DNA of 5,304 nucleotides from Methanobacteriota archaeon (GCA_029574055.1 JAKQBQ010000202.1:1-5304); one strand, 5' to 3'; shown: positions 1-5,304, counted from the stretch's first letter. Notes: a model not told the origin generated them from the sequence alone. A program made the numbers and translations.

Positions 1-20
1 CGGAAGTGCTGTGTACCGGT

Positions 21-2582
21 ATGGAGCTGAAGGGGCTCACCGACAAAGAGGTAAAGCAGAGGGTTTCCGAAGGAAAGGTGAACCGTTTCGAGTCTCAGGT
101 GAGCAGAAGCTACTTCGATATCGTTGTGAAGAACGCATTCACCACCTTCAACCTGATCCTTTTCATATTGGGTGCGGCCCTGCTGTATTTCAATGAGCCG
201 ATAAGCGCCCTATCGGCCACCGGTGTGATAGCATTAAACATCCTCATATCCACTGTGCAGGAAATGAGGGCTAAGAGGAGGCTCGACAAGATCGCGCTTC
301 TTCTGAGGCCGATCGTCCATGTCGTGAGGAACGGCGAAGAGGCGCAGATAGACCCATCGGAGATAGTGATGGACGACATAGTGCACTTGTTCGGGGGCGA
401 CCAGGCCCAGGTGGATGGGGAAGTACTGCTGTCATCATCGCTGGAGATGGACGAGTCCCTTCTTACGGGGGAGTCGAGCTCGGTAAGGAAGCACCCCGGG
501 GACACGGTCCACTCCGGCGCATTCTGCATGGCAGGCAGCGGGTACTATAAGGTCACCGCTCTGGGAGAGGACACATACGCATCCAAGATGCTGGTGAGCG
601 CCAAGAAATACAAAAGGAAGAAGACGCCCCTGCAGAGAGAGACCTCCACCGTTACCAAAATGCTCATGGCCACGGCATTCATATTCATGCTTATTCTCGC
701 AATAATCAATACTCTTGCTGGAGACGGGGCCAAGCTCTTTGCGATAAGATCGGTGGTTGTTCTCGATATAGTGCCGATCGCGCTCTTCCTCATGATAACA
801 ATAACATACATGATCGCGGCCGTCCGCATGGCGAACAGCGGCGTGCTGCTGCAGAATTCCAACTCTGTAGAATCAATGAGCCACGTGGACACGGTCTGCA
901 TGGACAAGACCGGCACCATAACTACCAATAATCTTGTTTATGATGGGATGGAGGCCTTTGTTGAAAAGGAGGAGGCGGAACGCATGATCAGGATGTTCGT
1001 CAATTCCACCGGGAGCAAGAATCACAGCGTAGGCGCTTTGGAAAAAGCGTTCGGAAGCGAGGAATGCGTGCTTGAAGAAGAGATACCCTTCTCTTCCGAC
1101 CGCAAATACAGCGCGGTGAAGGTGTCCTCGAATGGATCCGCCCTCACCATATTCATGGGCGCACTGCCTTCGCTTAAGGAGCACATAAAAGATGCCGATA
1201 TAGCAGAAAAGGTATCCGAGCTTTCAAAGAAAGGCCTTAGGACGGTGATCCTCTGCAAAGGCCCGGATGTTCCGCTGTATTCCGGCGATGATCCCGTCGT
1301 GCCGGAGCTGGAGCTCGCGGCGCTCATATCGATCAGGGATGAAGTAAGGCCCGACTGCAGGGAGATAATAGATGATTTCAGGAACAGCGGCATGGACCTC
1401 AAAGTGATATCCGGCGATGACCCGGAGACCGTCGACGCCCTGTTCTCGCTTGCGGAGATACCGGGCGAGAGGAACATCGTCTCAGGCAGCGAGCTGGAAG
1501 AGCTGTCCGAAGAAGAATTCGATGAAAAGGTCTTGAAAACCAATATCTTCGGGCGGATGAAGCCCGAACAGAAGGAAATGGTGGTAGCCTCTTTGAAAAA
1601 GAGCGGACGGTACGTGGCGATGGTGGGGGACGGCGTCAACGATGTAAGGTCAATCAAAGCGGCCGACGTGGGTGTGGCGCTGCAGAGCGGAAGCGGCGCA
1701 GCGAGAGGAGTGGCGGACATGGTGCTGCTGGATGACAAGTTCTCGGCACTCCCCAAAGCGATCACCGAAGGAAAGAGAACGGTCACCGGGATGAGGGACA
1801 TACTGCGCCTTTATCTTACGAGGAACTTCGTGCTCGCGATCCTGGTGGGTGTGATCATGCTTATTCTGGGAGGGCTCCCTATGCTTCCTGTCCACAACAC
1901 ATTCTATGCCCTTGCCTCAGTATCTTTCGCCGCATTCCTTATGGCGATATGGGCGAAGCCCTCGAACAACAAGACGATGATACTGCCGGGAGTTCTGAGG
2001 TTCTCGATACCAATGGCGATCATCATATCCGCTTTTGGATTGATAGTTTACTTCGTGTTCATGCATTTCACCGGAAACGGAATTTTTGATCTCGGAGAGG
2101 GTTTCTACCGCAGCATGTACGAGGGATACGGCGCCTCCGCTTGGAGCAGCTTCGATGAATTCTGGCAGCACATGTCGATAAGCGAGGGGCACGTCCATGA
2201 GAGCTTTGAAGTGGTCACGGCGAGGAACGCCATGCTGATATTCCTGATATTGTCGGGCATCTCGCAGCTCTTTTTCATTTATCCTTTGTTGAAATTCTAT
2301 TCCGTGAACGGGGAGGTGTCAAGGGATATCAAGCCGTCGATCCTGGCACTCCTGCTTTTCGGCCTCGTTGCACTTGTGTACTGCATACCGCAGGTGGCGG
2401 TCGGGATAGCTTCGATGGCGATCTTCCCAATAGAATATTGGCTGATGATATTGGGGTTCGTGGTCATTTGGTTCCTCTTTGCGGTATTCTTCCTCAAAAG
2501 CAAGCTTATGGGCAGGATAGCCGGTGCGACCGAATCGCTTTTTAAGAAATCGTTCGAGGCCGAGGCCAAGAGAGAGAAATGA
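21..2582 (+). CDS. CtpE-like P-type cation-transporting ATPase (HAD-IC family)
   Basis: This is an integral membrane ion pump that couples ATP hydrolysis to cation transport through a phospho-aspartate intermediate. Numbering from the ATG at 21 (853 residues), the order is: two N-terminal membrane segments (about 40-82), actuator domain with TGES at 149-152, membrane segments 3-4 (about 214-268), phosphorylation motif DKTGT with Asp295, nucleotide-binding domain with FSSDRKYS (357-364) and KKGLR (403-407), the KPEQK segment (514-518), GDGVND at 536-541, then about six more membrane segments (598-825). A loop of about 50 residues lies between segments 7 and 8 (682-732). Similarity to mycobacterial CtpE, a calcium-uptake ATPase, is by recollection: QEMRAKRRLDK, ESLLTGE and the hinge all resemble it. 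Segment 4 reads V-P-I-A-L where CtpE has V-P-E-G-L, so the ion carried is uncertain. The ATG at 21 places GLTDKEV where the family begins. An in-frame GTG at 6 or a start beyond the window cannot be excluded, and no ribosome binding site is visible. Confidence 0.93.
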   Translation: MELKGLTDKEVKQRVSEGKVNRFESQVSRSYFDIVVKNAFTTFNLILFILGAALLYFNEPISALSATGVIALNILISTVQEMRAKRRLDKIALLLRPIVHVVRNGEEAQIDPSEIVMDDIVHLFGGDQAQVDGEVLLSSSLEMDESLLTGESSSVRKHPGDTVHSGAFCMAGSGYYKVTALGEDTYASKMLVSAKKYKRKKTPLQRETSTVTKMLMATAFIFMLILAIINTLAGDGAKLFAIRSVVVLDIVPIALFLMITITYMIAAVRMANSGVLLQNSNSVESMSHVDTVCMDKTGTITTNNLVYDGMEAFVEKEEAERMIRMFVNSTGSKNHSVGALEKAFGSEECVLEEEIPFSSDRKYSAVKVSSNGSALTIFMGALPSLKEHIKDADIAEKVSELSKKGLRTVILCKGPDVPLYSGDDPVVPELELAALISIRDEVRPDCREIIDDFRNSGMDLKVISGDDPETVDALFSLAEIPGERNIVSGSELEELSEEEFDEKVLKTNIFGRMKPEQKEMVVASLKKSGRYVAMVGDGVNDVRSIKAADVGVALQSGSGAARGVADMVLLDDKFSALPKAITEGKRTVTGMRDILRLYLTRNFVLAILVGVIMLILGGLPMLPVHNTFYALASVSFAAFLMAIWAKPSNNKTMILPGVLRFSIPMAIIISAFGLIVYFVFMHFTGNGIFDLGEGFYRSMYEGYGASAWSSFDEFWQHMSISEGHVHESFEVVTARNAMLIFLILSGISQLFFIYPLLKFYSVNGEVSRDIKPSILALLLFGLVALVYCIPQVAVGIASMAIFPIEYWLMILGFVVIWFLFAVFFLKSKLMGRIAGATESLFKKSFEAEAKREK

Positions 2583-3191
2583 TCAGGGGCGGTAGCAGCC
2601 GGACCTGTACATCTCGATCATCACATACGATGCCAGTTTCGCATCCGACAGGGCGCGGTGGTCCTGTTTCTCGCCGACGCCTGCTGGATCGCCGGCAACG
2701 ATCGTTCTGTATGCATGATCCAGCTTCGGGAACCTGTAACTCACGCCGTAGTACTCGCTGGGAAGTTTGCAGACATCGGTGGCAGCCTTCATTATATCTG
2801 TGCATACGTTGAAACATCCCTTCAAATGCCAAGGCTCCCTGAATAGGAATTTGTCCATGTCGAAAGACACGTTGTATGAGGTCACAGTCTTCCCTTTAAG
2901 CAGATCCATCACTTCTTCCCTGACCTTGAACAAGGGCTTTGCGGCGGCCACGTCATCCAAAGTAAGATCTGTGTTCTCGAAGATCCAGGCTTTGGATCTG
3001 TGATCCTCCCATTCGGTCACATCATATCCCACAACAGAGGAATAGATCTCCTTGACCGTCCCCTTTCCGATATCGGCCAAACATATGCCGATATCCACTA
3101 CGAGATCCCGGGGCCCGCCGTCGAGCCCGGTGGTCTCGGTATCGACCACGTATATCTCTTCAGGGGTCTTGAAGTAATCCTCTATGTTCAT
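2583..3191 (-). CDS. DEDDh-family 3'-5' exonuclease (DnaQ/RNase T fold)
   Basis: This is a stand-alone 202-residue exonuclease domain predicted to remove nucleotides from 3' ends of DNA or RNA using two metal ions. All DEDDh motifs are visible: Exo I VVDTETTGL with Asp17 and Glu19, Exo II SYNVSFDMDKF with Asp111, and Exo III DHRALSDA with His178 and Asp183. The histidine spacing (HxxxxD) marks the DEDDh rather than the DEDDy subgroup. No polymerase, helicase or BRCT domain is attached, so the substrate cannot be assigned; proofreading, repair and RNA trimming are all possible. The ATG at 3191 is chosen because it precedes the domain by a natural short N-terminus and has GGAGG seven bases upstream. 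It overlaps the stop of the upstream membrane-protein gene as ATGA, which indicates translational coupling. Its TGA abuts the stop of the convergent ATPase gene. The same frame stays open upstream to 3509, but that part overlaps the membrane-protein gene and is not coding. Confidence 0.92.
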   Translation of the reverse strand: MNIEDYFKTPEEIYVVDTETTGLDGGPRDLVVDIGICLADIGKGTVKEIYSSVVGYDVTEWEDHRSKAWIFENTDLTLDDVAAAKPLFKVREEVMDLLKGKTVTSYNVSFDMDKFLFREPWHLKGCFNVCTDIMKAATDVCKLPSEYYGVSYRFPKLDHAYRTIVAGDPAGVGEKQDHRALSDAKLASYVMIEMYRSGCYRP

Positions 3192-3742
3192 GATGCTTCC
3201 TCCGGACGTTCCAGCGCCGAGTCGATCATCTTGATTACATGGGCCATGGTCACCATCATGGCGGCTGCCAATATGATGGATAAGAGCATGATCACCGTCG
3301 TCAAACTGATGTCGATCGCAATACCTTTCGTATCCGGCACCGCCGGAGTGACAGGTATCGGATGCTCCAGCTCGGCAAGCTCTGTGAAACGCATATCGAT
3401 GCTTGTGCTGAGGTTTCTGAAAGTATGCGTCACGGTGTTCCCCTCGGAGACAGCATAGTGGTCCGGGGTAATGGATGTTGTCATATCCGGCTTTCCGCTG
3501 GGATCGCATTCGAAGAACATTATGCCGGTCCTGGTCATGTCGTATTTGTGGGAAGATGTAACGACCACCAGCTCGCCTCCTCTTTGGATCTCGGTTCCGT
3601 TGGGAAAATGAACATCGATGTCAGGCACGCTTTGGTAATACACCTTCACCGTGTCGGCGGAAACGAACGATGCCGGAGCGATGAGCAGAACTGCTCCCGC
3701 CGCAATAACCAATGCCAATACAACCCCCCTGGGCCCCCTCAT
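3188..3742 (-). CDS. Exported membrane-anchored protein of unknown function
   Basis: I do not recognise this 184-residue protein's family. The N-terminus is a clear signal peptide: Arg2 and Arg5, a hydrophobic stretch at 7-22, and a likely cleavage after Ala29 in SFVSA. Residues 30 to about 143 would lie outside the cell. This part is rich in beta-prone and polar residues, carries two N-glycosylation sequons (NGT at 48-50, NLS at 110-112) and ends in a proline-containing stretch (128-136). A single membrane segment at about 146-168 is followed by a short charged cytoplasmic tail (171-184). The overall form suggests a surface-exposed ectodomain anchored by its C-terminus. It is the first gene of an operon, and its TGA overlaps the ATG of the DEDDh exonuclease. 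The start at 3742 has no clear ribosome binding site, but a TATA-like box about 24 bases upstream fits a leaderless message. The signal peptide and tight coupling argue that the gene is real; the function is unknown. Confidence 0.8.
   Translation of the reverse strand: MRGPRGVVLALVIAAGAVLLIAPASFVSADTVKVYYQSVPDIDVHFPNGTEIQRGGELVVVTSSHKYDMTRTGIMFFECDPSGKPDMTTSITPDHYAVSEGNTVTHTFRNLSTSIDMRFTELAELEHPIPVTPAVPDTKGIAIDISLTTVIMLLSIILAAAMMVTMAHVIKMIDSALERPEEAS
3199..3203 (-). promoter_or_regulatory. Shine-Dalgarno GGAGG of the exonuclease gene
   Basis: The minus strand reads GGAGG here, seven bases before the ATG at 3191. The site lies within the last codons of the upstream membrane-protein gene. It fixes the start of the exonuclease and supports internal initiation or reinitiation within a two-gene message. 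Confidence 0.8.
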
Positions 3743-3761
3743 GCAGGTGCCAACGCTTTTA

Positions 3762-3770
3762 GGATATAAA
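3762..3770 (-). promoter_or_regulatory. Putative archaeal TATA box for the membrane protein-exonuclease operon
   Basis: The minus strand reads TTTATATCC, a good match to an archaeal TATA element. Its centre lies about 24 bases before the ATG at 3742. Archaeal transcription usually starts roughly 25 bases past the TATA centre, so the transcript would begin at or next to the start codon. That agrees with the lack of a ribosome binding site there. A BRE element is not obvious. Confidence 0.5.
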
Positions 3771-3794
3771 GAACGTTAGGTCAATCGGCTCTGC

Positions 3795-3804
3795 GGAGAT
3801 CTCC
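3795..3804. promoter_or_regulatory. Perfect palindrome GGAGATCTCC, possible operator
   Basis: This is a ten-base perfect dyad about 25 bases upstream of the operon's TATA-like box and about 130 bases before the AlkZ-like gene. Its position between two divergent promoters is suitable for a dimeric regulator. There is no second copy in the window, so regulation is only a guess. Confidence 0.25.
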
Positions 3805-3826
3805 CAACTTCAGAGAAGACAGCAGA

Positions 3827-3876
3827 TCTTGGATACAAGGGGAACCGAGAAGGATCGGCGAAATGGAGAAATCCAT
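3827..3876 (+). other. Three short hairpins at 18-base spacing
   Basis: Three dyads follow one another: CTTG-GATA-CAAG (3828-3839, extendable by one T-G pair to 3827-3840), CCGA-6-TCGG (3845-3858) and ATGGA-GAAA-TCCAT (3863-3876). Each spans 14 bases and successive starts are 18 bases apart. The third has a GNRA-type GAAA loop. The stems are only 4-5 pairs, so each could arise by chance. The regular spacing is the only reason to record them, and no RNA family is recognised. Confidence 0.25.
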
Positions 3877-3905
3877 GCAGTCACATTGTCTTGATGCTGC
3901 GAACA

Positions 3906-3913
3906 CTTAAAGA
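3906..3913 (+). promoter_or_regulatory. Weak TATA-like element before the AlkZ-like gene
   Basis: CTTAAAGA is centred about 24 bases before the ATG at 3933, the same spacing as for the divergent operon. A partial ribosome binding site (AAGGGA, 3922-3927) also precedes the ATG, so leaderless and leadered readings conflict. This is a tentative call. Confidence 0.25.
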
Positions 3914-3932
3914 ATGAGAAGAAGGGACCGTC

Positions 3933-5114
3933 ATGAATGAAATAAGCGTTGAACAGATCAGATGTTTCAGGTTGCGGTCCCACCATTTGGACGCAGAATA
4001 TCAAAAAACAGAGATAGCAGCCATTGTCGGAGCATGTGGAATGATGAACACCCCGCCCGGTGCATGGGAAACCGCCCTCTATAATCGCGTCCCTGATTGC
4101 GGTTTATCGGAAATGGAGCGGCTGCTGTATGAAGAAAGATCGCTTCTGCAGGCATGGAGCCTGCGGGGGGCGCCTGCTGTGTTTCCTGTTTCGGAAAGCG
4201 ATGTTTTTCTATCCGCCCTTGTTTCGGATGAAGGTGAGCCGTGGATCTATTCCATTCCCGGGATATTCGGTGCGCTTGACTTTTTGCAGATGGCCTTTGA
4301 TGAACTATTCGATAAAATGAAGCAGGTCATGCCGCAGCTTGACGATGAGGTCATCGTAAGCAAAAGCACTTTAGACCAAACGATAGCCGGATGGATGCTG
4401 CCCCTATTGCCTATCGAAAAAAGAGAACTGTGGAACCACCCATCCATGTACGGAAACCCGGACAAACAAACTGTAGGGGGTGCCGTAGTATCATTCATGC
4501 TGCGGCCCTGCTCTTTCAACGGTATGGTAGTATTCGGCGCAAGGAACGGGATCAGCCCTACTTTTACGTCATACAAAAATTGGACTGGCCATCCTTTGGA
4601 AACCAGCGGGGACGCATTAAAGAAATTGGCGCGGAAATACCTGCATTGCTACGGCCCGACGACAGTTGACGCTTTTGCGCGTTGGTTGGGCTGTTCAGCG
4701 GAACAGGGGAGGCGCATATGGTCAACCATTTCCGATGAAATGGAGCAAGTAATGGTATCTGGAAAAAGATCCTTCATTCTAACTGCTGACAAAGAGCAGC
4801 TTCTTTCTCCGGCAGCTTTTCAAAGAGAATTACTCCTGCTTGGAGGGCATGACCCATTTTTAGACCAAAGCGACAGAACGGTTTTGCAGCCGGACAGATC
4901 TCTTCACAAACTGATTTGGAGAACAGCGGCAAATCCCGGCGTTATCCTGCACTGCGGGAAGATCGTTGGCATCTGGACAAATAAGAAAAAAGACAAGGGA
5001 ATGGAGATCAAAATGGCTTTATGGGATAAGTGTTGTGAAAGCCGCGAGCTCAATCATCTTGCTGAAAGATACGCCGCGTTCCGCCGACAGAAGGTGACGA
5101 GCATAGAAATATAG
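3933..5114 (+). CDS. AlkZ-like winged-helix DNA-binding protein (HTH_42 family)
   Basis: This 393-residue protein has the layout of the HTH_42/AlkZ-like family, whose studied members (AlkZ; E. coli YcaQ, also called AlkX) are DNA glycosylases acting on bulky alkyl lesions and crosslinks. Family-like landmarks are FRLRSHHL (12-19), AWSLRGA (74-80), GARNGISPTF (202-211), the winged-helix segment YGPTTVDAFARW (240-251), GGHDPFLD (304-311) and VGIW (345-348). At the position of the catalytic QxQ/QxD motif I read Met38-Asn39-Thr40, just before PPGAW, so glycosylase activity is doubtful. It may be a DNA-binding member with another role. The ATG at 3933 starts next to the family N-terminus, with a partial ribosome binding site AAGGGA. 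About half its arginines use CGN codons, against roughly a quarter in the ATPase, and the style resembles proteins of Firmicutes, so transfer from bacteria is likely. It ends in TAG immediately followed by in-frame TGA. It is transcribed away from the exonuclease operon and seems to stand alone. Confidence 0.85.
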   Translation: MNEISVEQIRCFRLRSHHLDAEYQKTEIAAIVGACGMMNTPPGAWETALYNRVPDCGLSEMERLLYEERSLLQAWSLRGAPAVFPVSESDVFLSALVSDEGEPWIYSIPGIFGALDFLQMAFDELFDKMKQVMPQLDDEVIVSKSTLDQTIAGWMLPLLPIEKRELWNHPSMYGNPDKQTVGGAVVSFMLRPCSFNGMVVFGARNGISPTFTSYKNWTGHPLETSGDALKKLARKYLHCYGPTTVDAFARWLGCSAEQGRRIWSTISDEMEQVMVSGKRSFILTADKEQLLSPAAFQRELLLLGGHDPFLDQSDRTVLQPDRSLHKLIWRTAANPGVILHCGKIVGIWTNKKKDKGMEIKMALWDKCCESRELNHLAERYAAFRRQKVTSIEI

Positions 5115-5130
5115 TGATCAAATATGATCA
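5115..5130. repeat. Paired TGATCA repeat after the AlkZ-like gene
   Basis: TGATCA occurs twice with a four-base AATA spacer, directly after the TAG stop. Each copy is itself palindromic, so the pair is both a direct and an inverted repeat and could form a 6-pair hairpin. There is no T-tract after it, so it is not a clear terminator. It could be a protein-binding site or chance in AT-rich sequence. Confidence 0.45.
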
Positions 5131-5132
5131 TT

Positions 5133-5240
5133 ATGAATGCATATTATGGGCATCCCTTTGTTCAGAGCCCGCTGTTTTCTTCGGACATAGAAGAGTTCAT
5201 GTTTATTATGCAAAGACGAGGGGAGGAGAGTATTTATTGA
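5133..5240 (+). CDS. Possible small protein of 35 residues
   Basis: This short open frame begins MNAYYGHPF and ends QRRGEESIY with TGA. An in-frame ATG at 5124 would add three residues. The composition is ordinary for a soluble peptide: aromatic N-terminus and an acidic stretch (SSDIEEF) before a basic RR. No homologue is recognised. No ribosome binding site precedes it, but AAATATA at 5107-5113 lies about 23 bases upstream, a spacing that would suit a leaderless transcript. The last base of its stop is the first base of the next ATG (TGATG). It may equally be non-coding sequence. Confidence 0.25.
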   Translation: MNAYYGHPFVQSPLFSSDIEEFMFIMQRRGEESIY

Positions 5241-5272
5241 TGAACGTCAATCAAATTGCTGTAGGGAGATAA
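5222..5272 (+). other. Purine-rich ribosome-binding-like site with a 10-codon ORF
   Basis: GGAGGAG at 5222-5228 is the best plus-strand Shine-Dalgarno match in this tail. Eleven bases later an ATG at 5240 opens a ten-codon frame (MNVNQIAVGR) ending in TAA at 5270-5272; a TTG at 5237 is in the same frame at closer spacing. The tiny frame stops one base-step before a GC-rich hairpin, an arrangement that can occur in leader peptides. It may also be chance. Confidence 0.2.
5231..5239 (+). promoter_or_regulatory. Possible TATA box for a transcript leaving the window
   Basis: TATTTATTG is AT-rich and TATA-like. A start about 25 bases further on would fall near the GGGAG at 5264-5268, just before the strong hairpin. 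This would be the promoter of an RNA or gene lying mostly beyond the window. It competes with the ribosome-binding reading of the same region. Confidence 0.25.
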
Positions 5273-5290
5273 CGGCCCCGTGAGGGGCCG
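5273..5290 (+). other. Stable GC hairpin with GUGA tetraloop
   Basis: CGGCCCC pairs perfectly with GGGGCCG across a GTGA loop, giving a seven-pair all-GC stem closed by a GNRA tetraloop. No T-run follows (the next bases are GATCCGTAAC), so it is not a typical intrinsic terminator, and archaeal terminators are mostly T-tracts without hairpins. A GNRA cap on a long GC stem is typical of structured RNAs, so this may be the first helix of a non-coding RNA or 5' leader continuing past the window. I do not recognise the family. Confidence 0.5.
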
Positions 5291-5304
5291 GATCCGTAAC
5301 GTGG

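Larger units (their letters stand above)
3743..3932. other. Divergent intergenic region
   Basis: These 190 bases separate the minus-strand operon from the AlkZ-like gene. They hold the operon's TATA-like box, a perfect palindrome, three short potential hairpins and a weak TATA-like CTTAAAGA before the plus-strand gene. No tRNA or convincing ORF is present. Two tiny plus-strand reading frames, starting at 3863 and 3914, are too short to support. Confidence 0.6.

Noticed and set aside
6..20. GTG at position 6 as start of the ATPase
   Set aside because: It gives only five extra residues (LCTG before Met) with no ribosome binding site, while the ATG at 21 fits the family N-terminus. An upstream start outside the window remains possible.
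1022..1801. Long minus-strand open frame antisense to the ATPase
   Set aside because: Serine-rich low-complexity translation with no family motifs; it mirrors the codon pattern of the strongly supported plus-strand ATPase.
3192..3509. N-terminal extension of the exonuclease frame upstream of 3191
   Set aside because: It lies entirely over the membrane-protein gene, which has a signal peptide and membrane segment. The ATG at 3191 has its own GGAGG and the nuclease domain begins right after it.
3914..3940. Eight-codon upstream ORF overlapping the AlkZ-like start
   Set aside because: Too short to support, no ribosome binding site, and probably chance ATG near the real start.
3810..4004. Minus-strand 64-residue frame over the start of the AlkZ-like gene
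   Set aside because: No recognisable domain or ribosome binding site; it overlaps a clear gene start on the other strand.
5273..5290. Hairpin as an intrinsic terminator of the AlkZ-like gene
   Set aside because: No T-tract follows, it lies about 160 bases past the stop, and hairpin-plus-T terminators are not the archaeal rule.
5238..5290. C/D box RNA suggested by TGATGA at 5238-5243
   Set aside because: No CUGA D box follows at a suitable distance within the window.
5280..5304. GTG at 5280 as the start of a gene leaving the window
   Set aside because: Only eight codons are visible, the start lies inside the hairpin loop, and the nearest purine-rich site is about 11-13 bases away; not enough to call.
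1..5304. tRNA, rRNA, CRISPR array, insertion sequence or att site
   Set aside because: No cloverleaf, no repeat-spacer pattern, no transposase or terminal inverted repeats seen on either strand.

Overview
The window looks archaeal. The ATPase gene at the left uses AGA/AGG for about three quarters of its arginines and uses ATA freely for isoleucine. A TATA-like box sits about 24 bases upstream of a start codon that has no ribosome binding site, which suggests a leaderless archaeal transcript. My best guess is a gut-type methanogen of the Methanomassiliicoccales/Thermoplasmatota. That is inferred from overall protein and codon style and no marker gene here proves it.

Layout, left to right. (1) A nearly full-length P-type cation ATPase (21-2582, +) of the CtpE-like HAD-IC type. 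It has all the cytoplasmic catalytic motifs but lacks the usual acidic residue in membrane segment 4. (2) Converging on it with no intergenic base is a two-gene minus-strand operon. A 184-residue exported, membrane-anchored protein of unknown function (3188-3742) comes first, then a 202-residue DEDDh 3'-5' exonuclease (2583-3191). The two overlap by ATGA, with a strong GGAGG inside the end of the first gene. (3) A 190-base divergent intergenic region (3743-3932) holds the operon's promoter, a perfect 10-base palindrome and three small evenly spaced potential hairpins. (4) A 393-residue AlkZ-like winged-helix (HTH_42) protein (3933-5114, +) has more bacterial-looking codon use and is probably horizontally acquired. 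It ends in tandem stops TAG TGA. (5) The last 190 bases are AT-rich. They contain a paired TGATCA repeat, a possible 35-codon ORF, a purine-rich site followed by a 10-codon ORF, and a GC-rich hairpin with a GUGA (GNRA) tetraloop. The tail of the window may be the beginning of a structured RNA or leader that continues beyond it.

Only the membrane protein and exonuclease show evidence of acting together, through translational coupling. The ATPase (ion transport) and the AlkZ-like protein (probable DNA-damage or DNA-binding role) look like independent units. I see no convincing new defence or mobile system. The main oddities are the ATPase's altered ion-site motif, the altered catalytic motif of the AlkZ-like protein, the double stop and the 3' structured region.
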